Shown: positions 16,523 through 27,072, counted from the stretch's first letter. The stretch: DNA of 64,000 nt from Colwellia sp. 20A7 (GCF_009832865.1 NZ_CP047130.1:3844001-3908000); one strand, 5' to 3'. Numbers and translations: made by a program. The notes: a model not told the origin generated them from the sequence alone.

Positions 16523-16777
16523 CTAGGTTTCTAGTGCTTGCTCTAAAGTCCATCCATGTCTTAATCGTCCTCTAAGCTTCTCATAGCTAATACCATTTAT
16601 CTTCGCAATATCGGCTAAGGATTTTTGCTTATCAATTATTCTTAAACTTTCTTCTAAAGACTTCCCTGTACTTCTACGATAATAATAAGTTGATAGCTTT
16701 ACGTCATGATCTTGGCAGGCTTCCTTTACTGTTTGATAATTAGTAGTTTTTCCATTTGCCGTCACTTCAACTGCCAT
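16523..16777 (-). pseudogene. N-terminal fragment of the modular GIY-YIG gene (two modules)
   Basis: 84 residues, two modules: ANGKTTNYQTVKEACQDHDVK...LEESLRI and SLADIAKINGISYEKLRGRLRHGWTLEQALE. It ends at TAG just after ALET. Removing one A from the preceding AAA lets translation continue as PRERHPCHGVKLQ into the next module, so this is likely the true start of a ~555-residue protein. The ATG (16775-16777) is preceded by GGATATTC, a plausible ribosome-binding site. Confidence 0.6.
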
Positions 16778-16835
16778 GAAGAATATCCTTTCAGCCGATA
16801 TTTATTTAATATATTGATATTTACTCTAATGGTTT

Positions 16836-19409
16836 CTAGCAGATGATTCCATGACTTATATTATTAAAGTCCTCTTTTATATATTGTTGTTGAATCAGCT
16901 CTTTTGAGTTTTTTTGTAAATATTCAATCGCAAGTTTTTGCGAATTATCTGAATTCATCCAACGCATTACTTGATTAATTCTTTGCTCATCTACAGAACT
17001 TTTAACAGTCTCTTTGATTTCAACGTCAGTTTCTAACTTATTAAAATACCAATGACAATTATCAGTATGTCGACTACCTGCTACATATGTATTAGCTCTA
17101 TCCATTCCAGATGAATAGAGGATGAAGGAATCGCCTTCAACGGTGATTCCTTGGGCGCTATATACTGTTGTTGCGTAAGCTTGAACAAGCGGTAAATAGC
17201 CCTCTTCAGTAATATAATTTTCTTGAATGAATTTTATTTTACGACCCGAATCTAGTTTTATTTCAAATAAAGCTTTCCCATTGTTATCTATTACAATATT
17301 ACTAACTGTTCCTAATGAGCCATTACTCACTTTAATTTTGTAGTCGTTTTTCGAGAATCGAACCCGATCACCAATACCAAATTTTTGTTTAAAGTGTTTT
17401 TCGGAAACATAACAATCAAATTCAGCTATGTCTTCACCAACCTTTTCAATAGATTGTAAGTTTTGTCTAATTTTTTCACTGATAAACACAACATCTCGCC
17501 ATTTTTGAGCAATTACTACAGCCTTCTTATCCTTATGTTTATTTAAATAATCAAAATAATCTGATACTAAGTTTTCGACAGATTTATCAAAATCATCGTT
17601 GAAATGTAATAAACCTCTTTCATTAAAGTTAGTTAATGCACTAAGAGAGTTTCCATCCTTTAATGAAATAACAGATTTTCGTGCCCACTCTGCTTTCTGC
17701 CTTCTTATTGTTTCTAACCTAGTGTTGCCTATGAATTCTGGTTTAGAAAGGTATTTTAGGGCACCAGAGTGCTCTATTGCTTGTAATTGACGATCATCAC
17801 CTACTAGAATTACCTTTGTTCCAGAACCGAGTGCCATATCAAATAATGAAATCAACTGGGAAACACTTAATAGTCCAGCTTCATCAACAACAATTGCAGC
17901 CTTACCAATAAGTGGATTTTTATTTGTTTCAAATTGAGTTATTAGCTTTGCCAGTGTATATGACTTAATACCGGAACCTTCTTGTAAACTATCAGCGGCT
18001 TTCTTTGCAATAGAAGCCCCGACAACCTCTAACCCAATCTTTGAATAAGACTTATTTATCAAAGACATACATGTGCTTTTTCCAGTCCCTGAATTTCCTT
18101 GGACAATACTAATCATTGAATCTGTTAGAGCTGAATATACTACTTCCTCTTGTTCAATATCTAATGGAAATCCTAGCTCTTTTGAAGCTTCTTCAATCGA
18201 CCAATAAATTACTGATGAACTAGGAACAGTTATCTTTCGTTGATTTTTTAGAGTATTGGCAAGTTCTAGCATTTTCAATTCATTATCCACAACAGCCTTT
18301 GTTGTGAAAATATTATTTTGTCTAGAATCAAGTCCTAGTGATAAAACATTTGCATTACGAAGTGTGAAGCGGCCTATTTGTGAAATGGTATTAAAGCATG
18401 CATCTGAAAATTGCCCTTGAACCGCGAGGTTATGAAATAAATCTTGCTCTCTAAATGTTGACTTAGATTCGGTTAATTGCGATAGAGCCTGACTTGATAA
18501 AATATAATTATCACAAATAATAGGAGAATTTGAGCGTAGTCTTTTATCAAAACTTTTGTTTAAACCTTCAGCGTTGAGATCATATTTCCATGACTCAAAT
18601 AAAGTATCAACAGGTATTATAGATTTCTTTTTTCTCGTGAATAAACTTAGCTTATCTCCAGCTTTATTGGATGAGTTTTTTAAATTATATTTTTGCAACT
18701 CTATGACAATTTGTTCTTTTCTGCTTGAAAATTTATCGCATAATTCTTTAGAAATACCTTTGATTTTAAATGCATTTTTGTCTGCTTCAATTTCATATCT
18801 CAGATTTCTTAAGTTTTTCGCTAATTCACTTCTATAAACCGCACCTATAGCCATTTTCCACTGGTATAAAACTCTTGAGTCAATAGCCCCCCAGGTACCA
18901 TCATTTCTCATAGCAATATTTTGAACAAGGCAGTGAGTATGACCATTTACTTGACTCTGTTGATCTTGAGTTTCTCGTGATTCAAAATGAGTAAACCGAG
19001 AAACAAGCAAGCCAGGAAGCTTTTCACTTTTTGCACCATTGTGACCTCGCCTACATCTAGCTGCATGTCGCTCCATAAACTTTATAGCATTAGAAACGGC
19101 TCTTTCATGAGCATCAATGATGCTTTCTCTATTGGAAATAACTAATAATAAAGAAGCCGATTTTGGCATTGAAAAACAACAATCCCAAGCAGGACGATGC
19201 TCTTTTCCATTTTCTTGAAATAATGCTTTTCCTGTAAATGGAGATTTACCTTGAAGTACATTGTTGTAATGATCTAATTCAACTGTTTTAGGGAGACCAA
19301 GCTCTTTAGCTAAATACCCATCCCACACACCAACCCTTTCACCTTTTTTTACATAATAATCATCACTCGCATAATATTCAGGGTTTTTAACTGGAAATAT
19401 TGTTAGCAT
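16836..19409 (-). CDS. MobF-family conjugative relaxase-helicase (TrwC/TraI-like)
   Basis: 857 residues. The N-terminal relaxase domain has paired catalytic tyrosines in SDDYYVKKG (residues ~15-23) and the metal-binding histidine cluster around SQVNGHTHCLVQN (~150-162). The C-terminal SF1 helicase has Walker A QGNSGTGKST, Walker B AIVVDEAGLLS, motif III VGDDRQLQAI, and a late motif YATTVYSAQG. MobF enzymes nick oriT, stay attached to the strand and unwind it. It is somewhat shorter than TrwC (966). The start overlaps a tandem copy of its own first ~68 codons. It lies downstream of the coupling-protein gene as in R388, so this is the transfer module of the island. Confidence 0.88.
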   Translation of the reverse strand: MLTIFPVKNPEYYASDDYYVKKGERVGVWDGYLAKELGLPKTVELDHYNNVLQGKSPFTGKALFQENGKEHRPAWDCCFSMPKSASLLLVISNRESIIDAHERAVSNAIKFMERHAARCRRGHNGAKSEKLPGLLVSRFTHFESRETQDQQSQVNGHTHCLVQNIAMRNDGTWGAIDSRVLYQWKMAIGAVYRSELAKNLRNLRYEIEADKNAFKIKGISKELCDKFSSRKEQIVIELQKYNLKNSSNKAGDKLSLFTRKKKSIIPVDTLFESWKYDLNAEGLNKSFDKRLRSNSPIICDNYILSSQALSQLTESKSTFREQDLFHNLAVQGQFSDACFNTISQIGRFTLRNANVLSLGLDSRQNNIFTTKAVVDNELKMLELANTLKNQRKITVPSSSVIYWSIEEASKELGFPLDIEQEEVVYSALTDSMISIVQGNSGTGKSTCMSLINKSYSKIGLEVVGASIAKKAADSLQEGSGIKSYTLAKLITQFETNKNPLIGKAAIVVDEAGLLSVSQLISLFDMALGSGTKVILVGDDRQLQAIEHSGALKYLSKPEFIGNTRLETIRRQKAEWARKSVISLKDGNSLSALTNFNERGLLHFNDDFDKSVENLVSDYFDYLNKHKDKKAVVIAQKWRDVVFISEKIRQNLQSIEKVGEDIAEFDCYVSEKHFKQKFGIGDRVRFSKNDYKIKVSNGSLGTVSNIVIDNNGKALFEIKLDSGRKIKFIQENYITEEGYLPLVQAYATTVYSAQGITVEGDSFILYSSGMDRANTYVAGSRHTDNCHWYFNKLETDVEIKETVKSSVDEQRINQVMRWMNSDNSQKLAIEYLQKNSKELIQQQYIKEDFNNISHGIIC

Positions 19410-19648
19410 CGGACCCCCTTCTTCTTAGCATTCTGTGGGAGTCTTCTATTTTCTTGAAATAGAGCTTTGCCTGTAACTGGAGATTTACCTTGAAGTACAT
19501 TGTTGTAATGATCTAATTCAAGTGTTTTAGGAAAGCCCTGCTCTTTAGCTAAATACCCAACCCAAACACCAACTATTTCTCCATTTTTTACATAATAATC
19601 ATCACTTGCATAATACTCAGGATTCTTAACTGGAAATATTGTTAGCAT
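19403..19648 (-). pseudogene. Tandem duplicate of the relaxase N-terminus
   Basis: 81 residues, of which the first ~68 are nearly identical to the start of the adjacent relaxase (MLTIFPVKNPEYYASDDYYVK...), including both catalytic tyrosines. It then ends in unrelated residues. The nucleotide duplication (~237 bp) runs from the 3' end of the coupling-protein gene (AAGAAGAAGG) through relaxase codon ~68, so the ribosome-binding region is copied too. Differences between the copies show it is not an assembly echo of identical reads. A short tyrosine-bearing peptide could be made, but no function is expected. Confidence 0.75.
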
Positions 19649-21362
19649 CGGCGCTCCTTCTTCTTAATACTCTATTAGGGGTAGTAATAGGTTCAATAGA
19701 AATATGGGAAACTGTTTTCGCAAAACTTTGCGAGGGAATATAACGCTCAGCTTCTCCTTCTAATGTAGGGTAAGGCCAAGTTAATTTGTATGTAGCATTC
19801 CAGCCATTTACGGTTAAATAACCATGTACTCCTTTATTATCAGGAATAGGTAAATGAATTAATTCAGATGGCAGTACTACTTGTTCGACATCTTTACTCC
19901 AACCTGTTGCTTTACCATCATTGTAATTAGGTCTTTCTACTATTTTTTCTCCAAACCCCTTACTTATATAATCAGCGTCTATCCCTAAACTACCAACACG
20001 GAGCGAAATTACATTACCGCACATACTAAGTAGAGAATTGGCATCATGCTCACCATACACTTCGAAGATTTGACTTATAGATTGAGTTCCAATTATCGCT
20101 TTTCCTTGAAATTCGCGTGCTGTAGAAATAAACTCACTCAGAGCGCTAATCTTATTTAAATTCCCGAACTCATCTAACAACAAAAACGTTTCTTTCTTAT
20201 TTCCTCTTTCACTGACGAGGAACTCTGTTGTTAGGACACTAAATAATGCAGTAAAAAGTGGTTCCGCTAAGGCTTTATATCTATTATGGGATTGAATAAT
20301 CACTTTTTTAGGTTGATTATCTCCATTGACCCAATCCTTTATTGAGAAAGTTGCATCTTCAGAATTCGGCCAATATTCAGATAAATATTCCATCCAACCA
20401 ATGTTGCTTTGCAAATTCATTAACACACCGCTAGATGTTTCATTATTTGAATCTATATATTTAATTAAACCAGGAGAGTTTTCAGACAATAAAGAATTCA
20501 ATTTTTCAGAATCTATTTCAGTCATTGTGTATAGTTCCTTCCAGCCCCATGTTTTACCCGATTCCTGCAATGCTACAATCATCCCCGTAAGCATTAAAAC
20601 CGATGAAGTCGACCAAAAAGGTTGTGGTGTTTCAATAATAATTCTTTTTGCAAAGTTAAAAGCTGAAGTTTTATCTGGTAGATCCGCTGAAATGTTCCAA
20701 CTCACTCCCCTCTGATCCCATGGTGCAATTAAAATAGTGTCTTCATCGTATAGCTTTTCTGTAAACTCACGCTTTTGGTCAAAAATAAACAAATTACAGT
20801 GCCTATCTATTAGCTGTTGCAACAAACCAAAAATTACAACGGTTTTCCCTGCACCTTGCATTCCAGTAATTAAAAAGTTGTTAAGCTCTCTTTTTCTACT
20901 GATTTGAACTTCAGGGTGAATCATTAGTCCAGCATCACTACTATTAATTATTTCAATTTTATTTCTTTTCTTTGCATGTCTTTTCACAGATTTAGATTCA
21001 ATTAAATCGACACCTCGCACCTTAATTTCGAGTGTATTCCCTCCAAATTTATATAAAAATTTCCAGACTAATATCAAACTAACAAAAAATGAAAATAGAA
21101 AAGGTACAAATATATGTAAATAAAAATGCGTCTCTAATTGAAGCGACTTAATGCCTCTCCAATAATATGAAATGGGTAGTTCCCCCTGTAGAGAGTCCCA
21201 CCAAACTCTTAATGGATTTGACAGATATTTCCATTCGCTGAACCAATTCCAACTAATAACTGTTAGTAGTAATGATAAAACAAATGTTAGGCCCAAAAGT
21301 ATGTATATATACAAAAGCCAATGATTTTGCTTTAAACTAGGGGGAAGGTATGAAGCGTTCAT
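19626..21362 (-). CDS. Type IV coupling protein (TrwB/TraD family)
   Basis: 578 residues. Two N-terminal membrane helices (YIYILLGLTFVLSLLLTVI, residues ~13-31, and HIFVPFLFSFFVSLILVWKF, ~83-102) precede the ATPase: Walker A TGMQGAGKTVVIFGLL (~167-182) and Walker B ETFLLLDEFGNLNKIS (~390), then TAREFQGKAIIGTQSISQI, typical of TrwB/TraD. The hexameric pump links the relaxosome to the secretion channel. Its 3' end overlaps the duplicated relaxase start by 23 bp, and its start overlaps the upstream small gene by 4 bp. No secretion-channel genes are in the window, so the element relies on a co-resident conjugation system. Confidence 0.87.
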   Translation of the reverse strand: MNASYLPPSLKQNHWLLYIYILLGLTFVLSLLLTVISWNWFSEWKYLSNPLRVWWDSLQGELPISYYWRGIKSLQLETHFYLHIFVPFLFSFFVSLILVWKFLYKFGGNTLEIKVRGVDLIESKSVKRHAKKRNKIEIINSSDAGLMIHPEVQISRKRELNNFLITGMQGAGKTVVIFGLLQQLIDRHCNLFIFDQKREFTEKLYDEDTILIAPWDQRGVSWNISADLPDKTSAFNFAKRIIIETPQPFWSTSSVLMLTGMIVALQESGKTWGWKELYTMTEIDSEKLNSLLSENSPGLIKYIDSNNETSSGVLMNLQSNIGWMEYLSEYWPNSEDATFSIKDWVNGDNQPKKVIIQSHNRYKALAEPLFTALFSVLTTEFLVSERGNKKETFLLLDEFGNLNKISALSEFISTAREFQGKAIIGTQSISQIFEVYGEHDANSLLSMCGNVISLRVGSLGIDADYISKGFGEKIVERPNYNDGKATGWSKDVEQVVLPSELIHLPIPDNKGVHGYLTVNGWNATYKLTWPYPTLEGEAERYIPSQSFAKTVSHISIEPITTPNRVLRRRSADANNISS

Positions 21363-21649
21363 TTCAATACCTCCTGTTCAAATTCTTTATTGCATTGTTC
21401 AAGCGCTTTTTGAATCTCATTATCGTTCAAGCCAACAATTATGCTGTTCATTGTAAATAATCTTCTCAATAACCTTATTTCCAATTTTTGAAATAAAAGC
21501 TCATGATTTGGATAATCAAAATAGCGAAATGCAGAGTCACGTATAATATCTATTACAGGTAAACCTTTGCGATCAGCCTCCGCTTGTAACTTTGCATCCA
21601 CTTCACGCTCAAATCGAACAAACCGCCCTTTATCAGAATAATTACTCAT
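21359..21649 (-). CDS. Small relaxosome-accessory-like protein (RHH/TrwA position)
   Basis: 96 residues. The N-terminal part (GRFVRFEREVDAKLQAEADRKGLPVIDIIRDSAFRYF) has the strand-helix-helix pattern of ribbon-helix-helix DNA-binding proteins. The C-terminal part (NEIQKALEQCNKEFEQEVL) is helical. In R388 the RHH protein TrwA precedes TrwB and TrwC, binds oriT and stimulates the coupling ATPase; this gene holds the same position, with 4-bp overlaps on both sides. The assignment rests on size, position and pattern, not on recognisable homology. Confidence 0.55.
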   Translation of the reverse strand: MSNYSDKGRFVRFEREVDAKLQAEADRKGLPVIDIIRDSAFRYFDYPNHELLFQKLEIRLLRRLFTMNSIIVGLNDNEIQKALEQCNKEFEQEVLK

Positions 21650-22380
21650 AAGATCTCCTCTACCAAAGCTAATATCATCAATATCATCAATGAATACTTG
21701 AGATATAGGGAGTATTTACTATTCCTTGATATCAATTCTGATATCCTCCCACGGCTTTGAATTACGGACTCTTCACATGAAATTTCAAATGTTGTTCTAT
21801 CATCAATGATGAGTCGGGTATGAGTATCATCTATAGGAAGAGAAAATTTGAAGTAAGAATCATTAATACTTAAATAGCAGCCAGCTATATAAATAGTTCG
21901 CAACTCATTTTTTGAGTATTTTTGAGAAACAATTGTTAAAACGCACTTTCTGAAATACCTCATTAAGTCGTTAATATTTTCTGCTTCAATCGGAAGTCGT
22001 AAATTTATCAAGGGGGATTTCTTGAAATAACTGATTGCTAGCAACTCTATAAAAATCTTATTACTATTTTTATCGATAAAAATGTTATCTTTATTAAATA
22101 AAGGCGAATGATCATGAATAAAGCAAGCCAGAGCAAAAATGATCATCTTTGTATTTTCAGAATAAATGTTATTTTCAAGATCAAAAGAGAACTGCTCAAG
22201 CTCATTTGTTAAGTCAAAATACTCCTGTGGTTCAAGGTTCAGGCTTTCGAAGTTAACGGAAAGCTTTTGGATTAAATCTGACACTTGCATTTCTATGTTT
22301 GGCTTATTACCCTCATATATGCATGAACCACAAGCTTCGACTAAAAAGTTTTCATGCAAGAAATTATCGATGTTTAACAT
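21646..22380 (-). CDS. Hypothetical protein with C-terminal membrane anchor
   Basis: 244 residues, not recognised. The body is soluble and mixed alpha/beta with acidic helices (LNLEPQEYFDLTNELEQFSFDLENNI). The last ~20 residues (YSLYLKYSLMILMILALVEEIL) are a single hydrophobic helix, suggesting a tail-anchored inner-membrane protein facing the cytosol. It starts within a tightly packed operon (4-bp overlap downstream, 1-bp gap upstream) leading to the transfer genes, so it may act in mobilisation or in island maintenance. Confidence 0.6.
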   Translation of the reverse strand: MLNIDNFLHENFLVEACGSCIYEGNKPNIEMQVSDLIQKLSVNFESLNLEPQEYFDLTNELEQFSFDLENNIYSENTKMIIFALACFIHDHSPLFNKDNIFIDKNSNKIFIELLAISYFKKSPLINLRLPIEAENINDLMRYFRKCVLTIVSQKYSKNELRTIYIAGCYLSINDSYFKFSLPIDDTHTRLIIDDRTTFEISCEESVIQSRGRISELISRNSKYSLYLKYSLMILMILALVEEIL

Positions 22381-22381
22381 A

Positions 22382-22747
22382 TTATTTATCTCCTTCCATT
22401 TGTGTTAACGAAGCGTCAATAGTTTCCTCATTAATTCCCATCTTTACCAAGCTGTAGCCGCTAGTTTCGTCAAAATCTGGTAGCTGGTATACAATGTATG
22501 CTGCGTAAGACAACAATAAAGCATCAGCGTTAACTAACTCTTCTGCTGTAATGTCTTCTGAATTTAACTTTACCGAATATTTTAAAATATCAATTATTTC
22601 ATCAATACTAAATTCTGAAGAATTATCCTCTTCAATAGATACAAGCGCTAATATCCAAAAGATACTTTGAACATCATTAAAGTTATTTTCAAGAAGCGGA
22701 AGCACAACAGCTATTAACTGCTCATTTCTAGATATTAGATTATCCAT
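22382..22747 (-). CDS. Hypothetical acidic protein
   Basis: 121 residues, strongly acidic and mostly helical (SEFSIDEIIDILKYSVKLNSEDITAEELVNADALLLSYAAYIVYQL). No family recognised. It starts immediately after the alpA-like gene, with no gap, and leads the unknown/transfer operon, so it is probably co-translated. Possible roles include a regulator partner or an anti-restriction-like DNA mimic because of its charge; neither is supported beyond composition. Confidence 0.55.
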   Translation of the reverse strand: MDNLISRNEQLIAVVLPLLENNFNDVQSIFWILALVSIEEDNSSEFSIDEIIDILKYSVKLNSEDITAEELVNADALLLSYAAYIVYQLPDFDETSGYSLVKMGINEETIDASLTQMEGDK

Positions 22748-22936
22748 TTACGCGACCTCCTGTTCACATTCCACTAACCAAGCATTTATGGCTTCTCTTC
22801 TCCAACCAATGAAGTGGTTTCCACGCTTCATTGGTTTGGGGAAAATCCCTGCGTTTACCCACCGGAACAAGGTCGATTTACTCTTCCCAATCAATGTTGT
22901 TATATCATTGATATTTAAAATTAATTTTTCTTTCAT
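22748..22936 (-). CDS. alpA: AlpA-family helix-turn-helix regulator
   Basis: 62 residues. The helix-turn-helix is ITTLIGKSKSTLFRWVNAGIFPKPMK (residues ~11-36), followed by the AlpA/excisionase-type wing (GWRREAINAWLVECE). Such proteins are standard in P4-like islands, where they activate integrase or act as excision factors. It heads the leftward operon towards the relaxase. An inverted repeat (22999-23019) in the divergent gap to the next gene is a candidate binding site. Ribosome binding: AGGAAAAAAC before the ATG. Confidence 0.85.
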   Translation of the reverse strand: MKEKLILNINDITTLIGKSKSTLFRWVNAGIFPKPMKRGNHFIGWRREAINAWLVECEQEVA

Positions 22937-22998
22937 GTTTTTTCCTCGTAGTTGAATTTACGAGACCAGAATAACGTGAGAGAATCAGGCAAGATAAA

Positions 22999-23019
22999 CA
23001 TGGGTTGTATAAACCCATG
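22999..23019. promoter_or_regulatory. Inverted repeat between divergent alpA and hypothetical gene
   Basis: CATGGGTT (22999-23006), 5-bp spacer, AACCCATG (23012-23019), in the 109-bp divergent gap. It could be an operator for AlpA or, since it sits upstream of the trwA-trwB-trwC-like set, part of oriT. The sequence alone cannot decide. Confidence 0.45.
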
Positions 23020-23045
23020 ACTATACTTTAATTAAGGTTTGTGAT

Positions 23046-23891
23046 ATGTCAGTTGAAGTTAATGGGCTAAAAGCGGCTTTTTGGTGTCGTTTAATATTTG
23101 ATGTATGGGGGGTGTCTTCTCCAGAGGAGATGTTTAACTATAAGTCCGCTCGTTCAGCCTTTACAGAAAATAAATATCGAATAGATGAAATTTTTGATCT
23201 TTATAAAGGCTCCAAAAAACAAGATAGGGCATACGATATACTTTATGAAAACAACAACAACGTAAAAAAGTGGAGTGGTTATTTTTTAGGGAAAAGTTCT
23301 CCCAGTCTAAAATTTGTAAACGAAGTTGATGAATTGGTAGCAGGCAGTGAATTCTTTTTTAAATATGGGGCGAAATCATTATTTAATGTTATGTCTGCTA
23401 AATCACCTGAAGAAGCTTTAAATAACTTTAAGGAAGAGTTAATTGAATGTTTTGAAAAACCCGACGATACGCACTTCATTCATAAAAATGTGATTGGTGA
23501 AATTATTTACGAAAATGAACCACCTAGTTACGAATATGATCTTGTAGCCATGACAGAAGAAGATATCGAAAGCCTCCAGTCAAATAATTGGCTTGCAGAA
23601 TACAGAAAACTACGTGCTTTTCTGCCAAATATCGATGCTTTTCATAATGGATTTCCAAAATCAGAAGTTAATAACTTATATATACATATTGCATATGAAG
23701 TAATTTCTGCCAAATTTTTAACTGAAGAATATAAATATCATAATTTGGCTAAAGTATTGTTTGTGAAGCATGGCATAAACGCTATTGAAAACTTCGAACA
23801 CGAAATGGGAATCCCCAATTCATTATGGCTAGATATTACATTTATTAAAGATGCATTTGATTGGTACAGTACTTACCTAACAGAAGCATAA
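23046..23891 (+). CDS. Hypothetical protein of the island
   Basis: 281 residues with no family I recognise. It is the only plus-strand gene of the island, transcribed divergently from alpA and convergent on the integrase gene (10-bp gap). No signal peptide or membrane segment is evident. The N-terminal third (WCRLIFDVWGVSSPEEMFNY... KKWSGYFLGKSSPSLKFVNEVDELV) looks like a small helical domain. Aromatic residues are frequent throughout. The position between alpA and integrase is typical of variable accessory or defence cargo; the ribosome-binding site is weak. Confidence 0.55.
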   Translation: MSVEVNGLKAAFWCRLIFDVWGVSSPEEMFNYKSARSAFTENKYRIDEIFDLYKGSKKQDRAYDILYENNNNVKKWSGYFLGKSSPSLKFVNEVDELVAGSEFFFKYGAKSLFNVMSAKSPEEALNNFKEELIECFEKPDDTHFIHKNVIGEIIYENEPPSYEYDLVAMTEEDIESLQSNNWLAEYRKLRAFLPNIDAFHNGFPKSEVNNLYIHIAYEVISAKFLTEEYKYHNLAKVLFVKHGINAIENFEHEMGIPNSLWLDITFIKDAFDWYSTYLTEA

Positions 23892-23901
23892 AAATCCTAG
23901 T

Positions 23902-25110
23902 TTAGACAATGGTGTATTCTGTTTTTAATTGGTCTAAATGATCAGCCCAGAATTGCATCATTTTTTTTCTATTAGGTAGATATTTAGCATGGTTGTACGC
24001 TCGTGAAGTTTCAGTTCCAGTAAGATGTGCTAGCTGCATTTCTACATGGTCTTCATCCCACCCCTCTTCATTTAAAGTCGTAGATGCTGTGCCTCTAAAT
24101 CCGTGGGTAGTCATAACGTCACCTGTATAACCCAATGTTCTTAATCTATTTGTCATAACATTTTTACTAATCGGGTTGTTACTATTTCTTAAGCTTGGAA
24201 AAACAAATGGTGAGTAGCCTGTTACTTCTTGAATAGATATTAATTGTTCAATAACTTGAGTCGCCATGGGGACTAAATGCATCCGTTCTTTTTTCATATG
24301 TTCAGCAGGTATACGAATTAGACGAGCTTCAAAGTCTATATACTCCCACTTTAGATTTCTAACCTCTGTTGGCCGTAAAAATACTCTGGGAATTAGTTTT
24401 AATGCTTCAACTGTACAAAAAGTTCCTGATGGCAAAGTGTCTACATCGAATATTAATTTTCCCAGCAGTTTAGAGTTAATAATGGCAGAAAATGATTTAG
24501 CTTTTGGTATAGGACTGATGATATCCCTCAAAGCTAAACCTTGAGCAGGGTTTGTTCTTGTTAATCTATGCCCTAGAGCAAAACCAAAAATCCTATTCAG
24601 TACAGACAAAATTACAGGTGCCTTTTTCAGGTTACCTGAATATTCAATTTCTAGCATTAATTCCGTGATATGCCCTGCATCTATTTCATCTACAGCTAAA
24701 GAACACAATTTTTTAGCATCTTCAGTGATCCAACGTTTGATTTTTTTTGCATGGTCTTCGCTCCATGAAGACTGTTGTTTCCCCCACCAATTCAATGCTA
24801 CGACACTGAAGGTCTTATCGCTAACCTCTGAAGCTTTTTTTACCGTCTTTCTCTCTACCATAGGGTCTATCCCTTGTGATAGCAGGATACGCGCATTATC
24901 AGCCCCTTCTCTTGCTTTACTTAAGCTTATAGAGGGGTATTTCCCTAAAGCCATTTCTTTATTTTTACTATTATAAATATATCTAAAGCGCCACAATTTT
25001 GAACCACTTGATTTTATCAATAAATACAAACCTTTAGAGTCAAACTCCTTAGCTTGTTTCTTATTTTCAGGACATGTAAAACCATTTATATCGCGAGCTA
25101 ATATTGTCAT
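23902..25110 (-). CDS. int: P4-type tyrosine integrase
   Basis: 402 residues. The N-terminal DUF4102 arm-binding domain is recognisable (KEFDSKGLYLLIKSSGSKLWRFRYIYNSKNKEMALGKYPSISLSKARE, ~22-69). It is followed by the SAM-like core-binding domain and the catalytic domain with Arg in LIPRVFLRPTEVRNLKW, the H-x-x-R box in THGFRGTAST, and the C-terminal H-R-x-Y region LAHLTGTETSRAYNHAKY supplying the nucleophilic Tyr. It catalyses integration and excision of the island. It is adjacent to the groEL-end repeat, as expected for a 3'-end integrator. Two ATACCC-type arm repeats lie just upstream of its start. Confidence 0.92.
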   Translation of the reverse strand: MTILARDINGFTCPENKKQAKEFDSKGLYLLIKSSGSKLWRFRYIYNSKNKEMALGKYPSISLSKAREGADNARILLSQGIDPMVERKTVKKASEVSDKTFSVVALNWWGKQQSSWSEDHAKKIKRWITEDAKKLCSLAVDEIDAGHITELMLEIEYSGNLKKAPVILSVLNRIFGFALGHRLTRTNPAQGLALRDIISPIPKAKSFSAIINSKLLGKLIFDVDTLPSGTFCTVEALKLIPRVFLRPTEVRNLKWEYIDFEARLIRIPAEHMKKERMHLVPMATQVIEQLISIQEVTGYSPFVFPSLRNSNNPISKNVMTNRLRTLGYTGDVMTTHGFRGTASTTLNEEGWDEDHVEMQLAHLTGTETSRAYNHAKYLPNRKKMMQFWADHLDQLKTEYTIV

Positions 25111-25136
25111 ATGAATTACTCTACATTGCTTAACAG

Positions 25137-25214
25137 GGGTATATTTAAGGGTATAGGGTAATTATAGATACATTTCTTGATCACATGCAAGGGGACATAC
25201 CCTTGATTATACCC
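25137..25214. repeat. Right integrase arm-type sites, two inverted copies
   Basis: GGGTAT-atttaa-GGGTAT at 25137-25154 and, in opposite orientation, ATACCC-ttgatt-ATACCC at 25197-25214. Hexamer and 6-bp spacing are identical to the left site at 11578-11595. They lie between the integrase start and the groEL-end repeat, where arm sites of attP are expected. Confidence 0.6.
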
Positions 25215-25271
25215 TCAAGGAAATGAAATTACATGAGGGTAATTGATTGCCTATGAAAGCAAATAAAAAAG

Positions 25272-25306
25272 AAAAAGCCCGTAAAACATAGTTTTACGGG
25301 CTTTTT
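25272..25306. terminator. Terminator downstream of groEL
   Basis: A perfect 16-bp stem AAAAAGCCCGTAAAAC/GTTTTACGGGCTTTTT with an ATA loop. T-rich on both sides, so bidirectional. It lies 40 bp beyond the groEL stop. Under the island model it belongs to the element, replacing the ancestral terminator of groEL. Confidence 0.92.
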
Positions 25307-25345
25307 TGATATCGAATGAAACTCGATGATATCGGGGTGGGAGGC

Positions 25346-27040
<1,695 letters not shown>

Positions 27041-27072
27041 CTACATCAAATTAAATACTTAAATTATTGAGC

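Larger units (their letters stand above)
11509..25345. mobile_element. Integrative mobilizable element at the 3' end of groEL
   Basis: ~13.8 kb island bounded by copies of the last 17 bp of groEL (TTACATCATGCCGCCCA as read on the plus strand). It carries a P4-type integrase next to groEL, AlpA, a relaxase/coupling/accessory set in the R388 trwA-trwB-trwC order, a frameshifted GIY-YIG modular protein and an abiE-PP2C operon. No type IV secretion genes are present, so it would need a helper conjugation system. Arm-type repeats ATACCC-N6-ATACCC occur near both ends. Ends are inferred from the direct repeat and these arms. Confidence 0.75.
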
